DNA of 64,000 nucleotides, taken from positions 1,116,001 to 1,180,000 of the forward strand of contig NZ_CP126260.1 of assembly GCF_003234365.2 (NCBI RefSeq), read 5' to 3'. The position numbers were made by a program, and so were the translations under genes. Position 1 is the first letter of the stretch. Every line of letters begins with the position of its first letter. The stretch is from Curtobacterium sp. MCJR17_020 (GTDB taxonomy: Bacteria; Actinomycetota; Actinomycetes; Actinomycetales; Microbacteriaceae). Below are positions 6,580 through 14,196 of the stretch, in pieces. The notes below the pieces were generated by a model. That model searched no databases, was not told where the DNA came from, and saw only the letters and a list, made by a program, of their open reading frames with translations.

Positions 6580-8105
6580 CCATCTCCGCCACGCTGCTGA
6601 CGGCCGCAGGGCCGCTGCTCCAGCCGAACGAGGGGACCGCTCCGTCGAGCGTCCCGAACCGAGGGACCACCGACGTCCCGACCGGAGGCTCCGGTGCCGT
6701 CCAGCAGGCCGCGTGGTCGCTGGGTGAGTGGATCGGCTACTCCGCCCTCATCGCGATCTCCGTGCTGCTCACGATCGTCGCGCTGACGACGCTCTGGTGG
6801 ATGCTGCACGCGTGGCGCTCGCGGGACGCGCTGAAGTCGACGAGCTTCAGCCAGACCCCGCGCCCGGCCGCGCACCGCTTCACCCTGCTGGTGCCAGGAC
6901 GGCACGAGCAGGAGGTCATGGGCCAGACGCTCGACATGCTCGCGAAGCAGGACCACCCCGACTTCGAGATCATCGCGATCGTCGGCGAGGACGACCCGGA
7001 GACGGACGCCGTCGTCCGCGCCGCCGCAGCCCGCCACCCCGAACTGATCCGGGTGGTCGTCGACGACACCCTGCCGAAGAACAAGCCGAAGGCGATGAAC
7101 CTGGCGCTGCAGTACGCGACCGGTGACGTCGTCGGCGTGTTCGACGCCGAGGACGAGGTCTACCCGCACCTGCTCACCCTGGTGGACTCGCGGTTCCAGG
7201 AGACCGGCGCCGACGTCGTGCAGGGCGGCGTCCAGCTGATGAACTTCAAGTCCAGCTGGTGGTCGCTCCGGAACGTCCTGGAGTACTACTTCTGGTTCCG
7301 CTCGCGCCTGCACTTCCACGCCGGTTCGAAGTTCATCCCGCTCGGCGGCAACACCGTCTTCGTGACGAAGGAACGCCTCGACTGGTCGAACGGCTGGGAC
7401 GCTCACTGCCTCGCCGAGGACTGCGAGCTCGGCGTTCGCCTGTCCGCCGACGGCGCGAAGGTCGTCGTCGCGTACAGCCCCGAGGCCGTCACCCGCGAGG
7501 AGACCCCGCCGACCTTCGCCTCGCTGCTCAAGCAGCGGACGCGCTGGAACCAGGGCTTCCTGCAGGTGCTCGGCAAGGGGGAGTGGAAGAAGCTGCCGTC
7601 GTTCCGTCAGCGCTTCTTCGCCCGGTACATGCTGACCATGCCGTTCATCCAGGCGGCCACCGGTCTGCTCATCCCGCTCAGCGTCCTGATGATCCTGTTC
7701 GTCAAGGTGCCGACGGCGATCGCCCTGGTGTCGTTCATCCCGGTGGCACCGACGCTCATGCTGCTGGCCGTCGAGGTCGTCGGCCTCAACGAGTTCGGTC
7801 GCATCTACAAGGAGAAGGTCCGGTTCCGCGACTACGTGAAGCTCGTGCTCGGTCTCGTGCCGTACCAGATCTTCCTCGCCGCAGCAGCCGTCCGAGCCGT
7901 GGTCCGCCACGCCAAGGGACAGAACGGCTGGGAGAAGACGGAGCACACCGGCCAGCACCGGAACGCCGAGCAGCCGACCGAGGTCGTCGGCTTCGCGTCG
8001 GAGTTGACCGGGTCCGCGGGCGCGACGTCTTCGTCTTCGTCTTCGTCTTCGTCTTCGTCTTCCGAGCGTGAGTTCGCCGGCACGACCACAGGAGGGACCC
8101 GATGA
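6576..8105 (+). CDS. Membrane glycosyltransferase family 2, cellulose-synthase-like
   Basis: A 509-residue processive-type GT2. After one transmembrane helix (about 50-70), the GT-A domain begins at FTLLVPGRHEQEVM. FDAEDEV carries the metal-binding aspartates, LAEDCELG the catalytic acidic residues, and QRTRWNQG the Q-x-x-R-W motif of cellulose, hyaluronan and mixed beta-glucan synthases. Three or so C-terminal helices follow. The C-terminus ends in a pure serine tract encoded by a TCTTCG hexamer repeat. Overlap with both neighbours (ATGA) indicates one transcript. With the GH8 enzyme 3 kb downstream it suggests a beta-glucan product; the actual sugar is not determined. Confidence 0.88.
   Translation: MTISATLLTAAGPLLQPNEGTAPSSVPNRGTTDVPTGGSGAVQQAAWSLGEWIGYSALIAISVLLTIVALTTLWWMLHAWRSRDALKSTSFSQTPRPAAHRFTLLVPGRHEQEVMGQTLDMLAKQDHPDFEIIAIVGEDDPETDAVVRAAAARHPELIRVVVDDTLPKNKPKAMNLALQYATGDVVGVFDAEDEVYPHLLTLVDSRFQETGADVVQGGVQLMNFKSSWWSLRNVLEYYFWFRSRLHFHAGSKFIPLGGNTVFVTKERLDWSNGWDAHCLAEDCELGVRLSADGAKVVVAYSPEAVTREETPPTFASLLKQRTRWNQGFLQVLGKGEWKKLPSFRQRFFARYMLTMPFIQAATGLLIPLSVLMILFVKVPTAIALVSFIPVAPTLMLLAVEVVGLNEFGRIYKEKVRFRDYVKLVLGLVPYQIFLAAAAVRAVVRHAKGQNGWEKTEHTGQHRNAEQPTEVVGFASELTGSAGATSSSSSSSSSSSSEREFAGTTTGGTR
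8028..8063 (+). repeat. TCTTCG hexanucleotide microsatellite encoding poly-serine
   Basis: Five perfect TCTTCG units plus a sixth ending TCTTCC, in frame, encode the serine run at the end of the GT2 protein. Copy-number change would alter tail length without shifting the frame. Confidence 0.95.
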
Positions 8106-10090
8106 CCGCCAGCATCACCAACACCACCGGCATCCCGATCCGCGGTGCCGTCGCGGGGAACCACACCGGCATCGGCGCCTGGTTCCGCCGGCACGCCGTG
8201 AGCCTGACGTGGCTGCTGCCCGTCGTCGCCGTCACCGTCATCGTGCAGGCCTGGAACATGTCCGGCACCCCGCAGCGGATCGACGACGAGGGCACGTACA
8301 CGGCGCAGGCCTGGGCGATCATGCACCTCGGCGAGATCACGCACTACACGTACTGGTACGACCACCCGCCGCTGGGCTGGATCCAGATCGCCGGCTACAC
8401 CGGTCTGACCGGGGCGTTCGCGCGCTACCCGTTCGCCGTCGAGGCCGGCCGCGAGGCGATGGTCTTCTTCTCCGCCGTCTCGAGCATCCTGCTGTTCGTC
8501 CTGGCCCGCCGCCTCGGTGCCGGCCGGATCACCGCTGCCGCAGCCGGACTCGTCTTCGCGCTGTCGCCGCTCGCCCTGCAGTACCACCGCACGGTCTACA
8601 TCGACAACGTCGCGACGCCGTGGCTGCTCGCCGCGTTCGTCCTCGTGCTGAGCCGTCGCCAGCAGCTCGCCGGGTTCGCCGGAGCCGCTGCGTGCCTCGG
8701 CATCGCGGTGCTCTCCAAGGAGACGTACCTGCTCGCCCTGCCGTTCCTGATCTGGATGGCGATCCGTCGAGCCGACAAGAGCACCCGCCGGTACACGTTG
8801 AGCGTCGCCGGGGCCGTCCTCGTCATCATCGGCGGCGGGTACCTGCTGCTCGCCGCGGTCAAGGGCGAGCTGCTGCCGAGCAGCGGTCGGGTCAGCCTGT
8901 TCGAGGGCATCACCTACCAGCTCGGCTCGCGCTCGGCATCGGGCTCGCTGTTCGACCCGGGCAGCCTGGCCAACGCCGCCGCGTCGCAGTGGTGGGCGCT
9001 CGACCCGGTGTTCATCGTGCTCGGCTCGGCCGCTGCGGTCGTCGGCCTCTTCCTGCGCCGGGTCCGTCCGATCGCCGCGATGCTCGTCTTCCTGCTCGCG
9101 ATGATGTTCCGCCCGAACGGGTACCTGCCGGTGCCGTACGTCATCATGCTCATCCCCTTCGCCGCCCTGCTGGTCGCCTACACGGCCGAGCGTGCCGTCC
9201 TGGCGATCGCCGGTCGGGTCCGCACCCGAACCCGCCTCGGCGCCGGGACCCGTCGTGGTCTCGGCATCACCTGGGCCGTCACCACCGCAGTCGCACTCGT
9301 CGTGGCGGTGCCGCTCTGGGGAACACAGCTGCGCGGCTTCGTCCTGGGCAACCTCGACCTGCCGATGCAGCAGGCCGAGCAGTGGGTTGGGGACAACGTC
9401 TCGAAGTCCTCCCGACTGTTGGTGGACGACGCCATGTGGGTCGACCTCGTCGAGGACGGCTTCGCCCGGAACAACGTGGTCTGGTACTACAAGCTCGACA
9501 CCGACGGAGCCGTGGAGCGCCAGTCGCCCAACGGGTGGAAGGACTCGGACTACGTCATCACGACGGACTCCATGCGGACCGGCGGGAACTCGTCGTCCGA
9601 CGTCCGCCAGGCGATCGAGAACTCGACGGCCGTCGCGACCTTCGGGTCCGGTGACCAGCAGGTCGAGGTCCGACGCATCCACGCCGAGGGATCGACGGCC
9701 GCACAGACCGCGATCACCCGGGCCAGCGACCTGCGGAAGACCATGGGCACCGAGCTGGCGTCGAACCCGGCGCTCCGGGCCGACGACGGCACGAAGTCGC
9801 AGTTCCGCGCGGGTCAGGTCGACTCGCGAGCGATGATCGCGCTCGGCCAGGTGCTCGCCGACCAGGACGTCCGCGTCGACCGGTTCACCCCACTCACGGG
9901 CGAGACCGGCCAGCCGTTCCGCACCGCCGTCCTGCACACGAGCGACGCTGCCTCGGCGGAGCGCGTGGCCGCCACCCTCGAGGCGATGCCCGATTCGTTC
10001 CGGCCGGCGTCAGTCGAGCGTGCGGGCGAACGCCTCACCGTCACCTACACCCCGGCGGACCCGACCACGACCGCGACGAGCGCCTCGTGA
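8102..10090 (+). CDS. GT39-like (PMT/ArnT superfamily) membrane glycosyltransferase
   Basis: A 662-residue integral membrane protein of the GT-C fold. The N-terminal IDDEGTYTAQAWA carries the acidic catalytic-type motif in the first periplasmic loop, followed by YWYDHPPLGWIQI and roughly ten hydrophobic helices up to about residue 430. The C-terminal 230 residues form an extracytoplasmic domain. Such enzymes move sugar from a polyprenyl-phosphate donor onto protein or glycan outside the membrane. The ATG overlaps the stop of the GT2 gene by 4 bases. Polyprenyl-phosphate mannose made by the downstream ppm-like enzyme is a plausible donor (inference). Confidence 0.85.
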   Translation: MTASITNTTGIPIRGAVAGNHTGIGAWFRRHAVSLTWLLPVVAVTVIVQAWNMSGTPQRIDDEGTYTAQAWAIMHLGEITHYTYWYDHPPLGWIQIAGYTGLTGAFARYPFAVEAGREAMVFFSAVSSILLFVLARRLGAGRITAAAAGLVFALSPLALQYHRTVYIDNVATPWLLAAFVLVLSRRQQLAGFAGAAACLGIAVLSKETYLLALPFLIWMAIRRADKSTRRYTLSVAGAVLVIIGGGYLLLAAVKGELLPSSGRVSLFEGITYQLGSRSASGSLFDPGSLANAAASQWWALDPVFIVLGSAAAVVGLFLRRVRPIAAMLVFLLAMMFRPNGYLPVPYVIMLIPFAALLVAYTAERAVLAIAGRVRTRTRLGAGTRRGLGITWAVTTAVALVVAVPLWGTQLRGFVLGNLDLPMQQAEQWVGDNVSKSSRLLVDDAMWVDLVEDGFARNNVVWYYKLDTDGAVERQSPNGWKDSDYVITTDSMRTGGNSSSDVRQAIENSTAVATFGSGDQQVEVRRIHAEGSTAAQTAITRASDLRKTMGTELASNPALRADDGTKSQFRAGQVDSRAMIALGQVLADQDVRVDRFTPLTGETGQPFRTAVLHTSDAASAERVAATLEAMPDSFRPASVERAGERLTVTYTPADPTTTATSAS

Positions 10091-10124
10091 GCCGCCGACC
10101 CGCCGCCCCGTCCGCCGAGCGGAT

Positions 10125-10187
10125 CGCCGAGCGGGCGAAATGCCCGGGTGCTCCGGACGCCGACCCCGTCATTTCGCCCGCTCGCGG
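10125..10187. repeat. Family-A palindromic element
   Basis: Arms CCGAGCGGGCGAAATG and CATTTCGCCCGCTCG flank a spacer (GGGTGCTCCGGACGCC) that is shared with the next copy 91 bases downstream, showing a recent local duplication. Confidence 0.9.
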
Positions 10188-10216
10188 GGCGGCCCGCACC
10201 ACCCGCACACGCGGGA

Positions 10217-10347
10217 TCGCCGAGCGGGCGAAACACCCGGGTGCTCCGGACGCCGACCCCGTCATTTCGCCCGCTCGCGGGGCCGCTCGCGGCTCGGCTC
10301 GCGGGGCCGCTCGCGGCGCGGCTCGCGGGGCCGCTCGCGGCGATGCC
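10217..10347. repeat. Family-A element with a 24-bp tandem expansion
   Basis: This copy (10217-10280) has the same spacer as the previous one but an ACACC variant in the left arm. Its right arm (GCTCGCGGGG) is followed by about three 24-bp tandem units made of GCGGGGCCGCTCGCGGC-type sequence (10277-10347). The 323-base gap between the GT39 and DUF4397 genes holds only these repeats. Confidence 0.85.
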
Positions 10348-10413
10348 CCCGGGAACGCCCGCAGCACCGCCGCACAGAACCCGACCAGCACCACGACCCG
10401 AAGGAGCACGACC

Positions 10414-11235
10414 ATGAACGCACACACCCAGCGACGCCGCACCGTCGTCGTCGGCGCACTCGCAGCGACCCTCGTCGCCGCGACCGTCGGACTCGCAGCG
10501 CCCCAGAAGGCCTCCGCCGCCACCGCCGACGAGGGCTGGCTCCGCGTCGGTCACCTCTCGCCCGACACCAAGGGCGTCGACGTCGAACTGTCCAGCCTGT
10601 CCGGTGGCAAGACGGTCTTCGAGCTCGACGACGTCACGTACGGCCAGGTCAGCAAGTACCAGGAGCTCCCGGTCGGCACCTACGTGCTGTCGATGCGGGC
10701 CTCGGACGCCCCGGACTCCACGCCGGTGATCTCCACCGACGTCAAGGTCGACAAGGGCGACGCGAGCACGGTCGTCGCGTACGGCAAGAACACCGACCTC
10801 AAGACGACGGCGTTCACCGACGACCTGCAGCAGCCCGGCGACGGCAAGGCGAAGCTCCGGCTCGTCCAGGCCGCCACCACGGCGAAGCAGGTCGACGTGA
10901 GCACCTCCGAGGGCACCGCCATCGCCGAGGGCGCGAAGTTCGGCACCGCCACCAAGTACGCCACCGTCGACTCCGGCAAGTGGACGCTCGACGTCTCCGG
11001 CAGCGGCCAGCAGGGCACCGCCAGTGTCGACCTCGCGGGCAACACCGTCTCCACCCTGTTCGTCCTCGACGACAGCAAGGGTGACCTGACGGTCGTGCCG
11101 GTCACGGACGCCGCAGCCACCGCCGCGACGCCGACCGGCGGCGTGCAGACGGGTGGCGGCGGCGCAGCCGCCGACCGCCCGATGACGGAGGCCGTCCACA
11201 CGGCCATCGCAGCGCTCCGCTCGCTGTACCGCTGA
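10414..11235 (+). CDS. Secreted DUF4397-domain protein
   Basis: A 273-residue exported protein. A twin-Arg-containing n-region (QRRRTVVVG), hydrophobic core and an AxA-type site (KASAA) form a signal peptide of about 36 residues. One or two DUF4397 units follow (WLRVGHLSPDTKGVDVELSS ... YGQVSKYQELPVGTYVLSMR). AAGGAG lies 8 bases before the ATG, which favours this start over a GTG at 10087 that would read through the repeats. There is no LPXTG motif or C-terminal anchor. It sits between glycosyltransferase and sortase genes; a cell-surface structural role is inferred only. Confidence 0.87.
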   Translation: MNAHTQRRRTVVVGALAATLVAATVGLAAPQKASAATADEGWLRVGHLSPDTKGVDVELSSLSGGKTVFELDDVTYGQVSKYQELPVGTYVLSMRASDAPDSTPVISTDVKVDKGDASTVVAYGKNTDLKTTAFTDDLQQPGDGKAKLRLVQAATTAKQVDVSTSEGTAIAEGAKFGTATKYATVDSGKWTLDVSGSGQQGTASVDLAGNTVSTLFVLDDSKGDLTVVPVTDAAATAATPTGGVQTGGGGAAADRPMTEAVHTAIAALRSLYR

Positions 11236-11244
11236 CGCCCTGGT

Positions 11245-11296
11245 CGGGAGGCACGGATCACGTGCGCTGACACGCTCACGTGATCCGGGCCTCCCG
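11245..11296. terminator. Hairpin after the DUF4397 gene (family-B-like)
   Basis: A 20-bp inverted repeat with one mismatch (11245-11264 and 11277-11296, starting CGGGAGGCACGGATCACGTG) starts 10 bases after the stop. The outer GGGAGGC/GCCTCCC resembles the terminators at 573 and 5861. It probably ends or attenuates the transcript before the GH8 gene. Confidence 0.75.
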
Positions 11297-11336
11297 TCCA
11301 GATCCTTCGTCACCATCCACGGAAAGGCAGGCCAGC

Positions 11337-12491
11337 ATGACCCGCAGGACCTGGATACCCGTCACCGCCGCCGCGGCGGTGGTCGTCGCCGTCGGCGTCG
11401 CGCTCATCGCGGTGCGCCCGTGGGGGCAGGACACCGCCGCCGAGCGCGGCTCGGTCGCCACCCCGACCTCGACCAGCGCGCCCGACGCGGCGCGCTCCCC
11501 GGAGGAGCTCCGCACGGAGTTCCTCGACCGGTACGTGCAGGACGGCCGCGTCGTCCGCACCGACCAGGGCGACGACACCGTCAGCGAGGGACAGGCCTAC
11601 GGGCTGCTCATCGCCTTCGCGAACGGTGACCGCGACCGGTTCGACGACATCTGGAAGTGGACGAAGACGCACATGCTGACCGACGACGACCTGCTCGCCT
11701 GGCGTTGGACGCCCGACGACGGTGTCGCCGACGAGCAGCCGGCGAGCGACGCCGACCTCGACGCCGCGCGGGCCCTGGTGCTCGCCGGCGACGCGTGGGG
11801 CGAGGACCGCTACACGGCAGCGGGCAAGCGCATCGCCTCGGCGATCCTGGAACACGAGACCGCGACCACGGAACTCGGCACGATCCTGCTGCCCGGACCG
11901 TGGGCGGACTCCGAGCCGTACCGGTACAACGCCTCGTACGCGTCGCCGGCAGCCTTCGCGGTGCTGGCGAAGGCCACGGGCGACGACCGCTGGACCGCGC
12001 TGAAACGTGGCTCTCGCGCGGCGACCGCGGCGGTGCTCGACGAGTCGCAGCTGCCGAGCGACTGGTCGCAGGTGCACGCCGACGGCACCGTCGACCCGAT
12101 GCCCGCCACGGGCGGGGACCAGCGCGTGCTGTACGGCTACGACGCGATGCGGACGCCCGTCCGCTACGCCGAGGCCTGCTCCGCCGACGACCGCGCCCTG
12201 GCCGGGTCGCTCGCCCCGACCCTGCGTCGGACGACGCAGCTCGCGGCGCAGCTCGACCTGGGCGGCACCGCCGTGACCGGGGACACGAACGCCCTGGCGT
12301 ACACCGCTCGTGCCGCCGCCGAGTACGCGGCCGGTTCCTCCGGTGCGGCCGCCGACGACCTCGAGCGTGCAGACCGGACGGCCGCCACCACGCCGACCTA
12401 CTACGGGGACGCCTGGGCGGCGCTCGGTTCGACCATGCTCACCTCGGACGTGCTCGGCGGCTGCGCGACGACGGCCGGAGGGGCATCGTGA
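11337..12491 (+). CDS. Glycoside hydrolase family 8 (endoglucanase/BcsZ-like)
   Basis: A 384-residue GH8 enzyme with an N-terminal signal anchor (about residues 5-25), so it acts outside the membrane. DGRVVRTDQGDDTVSEGQAYGLLIA contains the family motif whose Glu is the general acid, and PTYYGDAWAALGSTM lies near the end of the alpha6/alpha6 barrel. GH8 members hydrolyse cellulose, mixed beta-glucans, xylan or chitosan, and cellulose synthesis operons carry one as bcsZ. The nearby GT2 makes a synthase-linked editing glucanase the natural reading. GGAAAGG precedes the ATG; GTG of the sortase gene overlaps its stop. Confidence 0.88.
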   Translation: MTRRTWIPVTAAAAVVVAVGVALIAVRPWGQDTAAERGSVATPTSTSAPDAARSPEELRTEFLDRYVQDGRVVRTDQGDDTVSEGQAYGLLIAFANGDRDRFDDIWKWTKTHMLTDDDLLAWRWTPDDGVADEQPASDADLDAARALVLAGDAWGEDRYTAAGKRIASAILEHETATTELGTILLPGPWADSEPYRYNASYASPAAFAVLAKATGDDRWTALKRGSRAATAAVLDESQLPSDWSQVHADGTVDPMPATGGDQRVLYGYDAMRTPVRYAEACSADDRALAGSLAPTLRRTTQLAAQLDLGGTAVTGDTNALAYTARAAAEYAAGSSGAAADDLERADRTAATTPTYYGDAWAALGSTMLTSDVLGGCATTAGGAS

Positions 12492-13249
12492 CCGGCCGGC
12501 GGTCCGCCGGGCGCGGTTCGGTGTTCCGACGTCGTGGCGTGGTGATCGGGGCGGTGCTCGCCGCGGTCGTCGTGGGCGGCGGTGTCACCGGTGTGGCGCT
12601 CGCGTCGACCGTCGGCAGCGACGGGTCGGACGGGCGGGCCGGTTCGGCGCCGTCGAGTTCGGCTTCAGCTTCTGCCGGGTCGGGTTCTGCCGGTTCGGGT
12701 TCTGCGGGGTCGGGTTCTGCCGGTTCGGGTTCTGCGGGGTCGGGTTCTGCCGGTTCGGGCATCGAGGGATTCCAGGACCCGGCGGCACCCGCTGCCCGAT
12801 CCGCGGCGACCCCCGTCAGCGTCTCGATCCCCGCGATCGGCGTGCAGTCGAACCTCGAGGACCTCCACCGCGGTACGGCTGGCGAACTCGACCCGCCCGT
12901 CGACTGGGACAGCGCCGGGTGGTTCAGCGACGGCATCGTCCCCGGTGAGGTCGGCCCGGCCGTGATCGCCGGCCACGTCGACAGCCCGACGAGCGCCGCG
13001 GTGTTCTTCCGGCTCGACGAACTGGTCGCCGGCGACGAGATCCACGTCGCGATGTCCGACGGCAGCACCCGCACCTTCACCGTCGACCGTTCGGAACGCG
13101 CCGCCAAGTCGGCGTTCCCGACGAGCGACGTCTACGGCACCACCCCGACCCCCCAGCTCCGACTGATCACCTGCGACGGCGTGTTCGACACCGCCACCGG
13201 GCACTACACGGACAATCTGATCGTGTTCGCAGACCTCTCGTCGGACTGA
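12488..13249 (+). CDS. Class F sortase
   Basis: A 253-residue sortase-fold transpeptidase. A signal anchor (about residues 15-40) is followed by a low-complexity Gly-Ser-Ala stalk encoded by a 15-bp repeat, then the catalytic domain. The active-site His is in VIAGHVDS and the Cys in LRLITCDG; the usual Arg after the Cys is not obvious in TGHYTDNLIVFADL. The GTG start overlaps the GH8 stop (GTGA). No LPXTG-type substrate is encoded in the locus, so its target is unknown. Confidence 0.88.
   Translation: MTGRRSAGRGSVFRRRGVVIGAVLAAVVVGGGVTGVALASTVGSDGSDGRAGSAPSSSASASAGSGSAGSGSAGSGSAGSGSAGSGSAGSGIEGFQDPAAPAARSAATPVSVSIPAIGVQSNLEDLHRGTAGELDPPVDWDSAGWFSDGIVPGEVGPAVIAGHVDSPTSAAVFFRLDELVAGDEIHVAMSDGSTRTFTVDRSERAAKSAFPTSDVYGTTPTPQLRLITCDGVFDTATGHYTDNLIVFADLSSD
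12672..12761 (+). repeat. 15-bp tandem repeat encoding a GSGSA stalk
   Basis: Six 15-bp units (CTGCCGGTTCGGGTT-type, alternating two variants) lie in frame in the sortase gene and encode the Gly-Ser-Ala linker between membrane anchor and catalytic domain. The unit length is a multiple of three, so variation would change stalk length only. Confidence 0.93.
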
Positions 13250-13293
13250 CCCACGACCGACCGATACATTCGATGTGGAGCACGAGGAGCACC

Positions 13294-14088
13294 ATGAGCG
13301 AGACCCTGGTCATCATCCCGACCTACGACGAGGCGGAGAACGTCCGTCCCATCGTCGAGCGCACGCTCGCCGCCACCGACGACAGCGTCCACGTGCTCGT
13401 GGTCGACGACAACTCGCCCGACGGCACCGGTGACATCGCCGACGCCATCGCCCGCGAGACCGACCGCGTGCACGTCATGCACCGCACCGTGAAGGACGGC
13501 CTCGGCGGCGCGTACCTGTCCGGGTTCGCCTGGGGCCTCGAGCACGGCTACGACAAGCTCGTCGAGATGGACGCCGACGGCTCGCACCACCCCGAGTACC
13601 TGCCGTGGATGCTCGAGCTCGCGGACACGAACGACCTCGTGCTCGGGTCCCGCTGGATCAAGGGCGGCAAGGTCGAGAACTGGCCCTGGTACCGCGAACT
13701 GCTCTCCCGCGGCGGCAACCTCTACACGCGCCTGGCCCTCGGCATCGCCGTCCGCGACGCCACCGGCGGGTTCCGGGTCTTCACCTCGCGGGCGTTCGAG
13801 CGGATCGACCTGGCCGGCGTCGCCTCGAAGGGCTACTGCTTCCAGGTCGACCTGTGCTGGCGTGCACTCGAGGCCGGTCTGCGCGTCGTCGAGACCCCGA
13901 TCACGTTCACCGAGCGGGAGTTCGGCGTCTCGAAGATGAGCGGCAACATCGTGCGCGAGAGCCTGGCCCTCGTGACGAAGTGGGGCATCGACCGCCGCAT
14001 CCGCGAGACCCGTTCCCTGGTCAAGGACCACCGGAAGCTGCCGTCCGTGCGCACCAACGCGCACGCCGTGGCCGACCACGCGGCCTGA
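13294..14088 (+). CDS. Polyprenol-phosphate mannose synthase (DPM1/Ppm1-like GT2)
   Basis: A 264-residue cytoplasmic GT2 of the dolichol-phosphate-mannose synthase group: VIIPTYDEAENV, VVDDNSPDGTGDIAD (nucleotide-binding Asp), MDADGSHHPEYLP (the DAD metal site) and RWIKGGKVENWPWYR. It has no C-terminal membrane domain, as in soluble actinobacterial Ppm1 catalytic subunits. It transfers mannose from GDP-mannose to polyprenyl phosphate, giving the donor used by GT-C enzymes such as the GT39 protein upstream. GAGGAG lies 5 bases before the chosen ATG; an in-frame ATG at 13273 has no such site. Confidence 0.9.
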   Translation: MSETLVIIPTYDEAENVRPIVERTLAATDDSVHVLVVDDNSPDGTGDIADAIARETDRVHVMHRTVKDGLGGAYLSGFAWGLEHGYDKLVEMDADGSHHPEYLPWMLELADTNDLVLGSRWIKGGKVENWPWYRELLSRGGNLYTRLALGIAVRDATGGFRVFTSRAFERIDLAGVASKGYCFQVDLCWRALEAGLRVVETPITFTEREFGVSKMSGNIVRESLALVTKWGIDRRIRETRSLVKDHRKLPSVRTNAHAVADHAA

Positions 14089-14108
14089 CCCGCGGCCCCA
14101 CCGTTCGA

Positions 14109-14176
14109 CGAGACTCGGGGTGGGCGACAGGGCCCGTGCTGTGCAGCACGAACGCCGTCGCCCACCCCGAGTCTCG
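14109..14176. terminator. Family-D (GAGACTCGGG) convergent terminator
   Basis: A perfect 20-bp stem (14109-14128 and 14157-14176, CGAGACTCGGGGTGGGCGAC) encloses a smaller hairpin, CGTGCT-GTGC-AGCACG. It lies exactly between the converging ppm and treZ genes and can serve both. It shares its outer arms with the elements near 25.0 and 25.3 kb. Confidence 0.88.
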
Positions 14177-14196
14177 GTTCGGTGACACCGCAGCGA

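Noticed and set aside
10087..10413. GTG start giving a longer DUF4397 protein
   Set aside because: It would translate two family-A palindromes and remove the signal peptide from the N-terminus; AAGGAG before 10414 decides the start.
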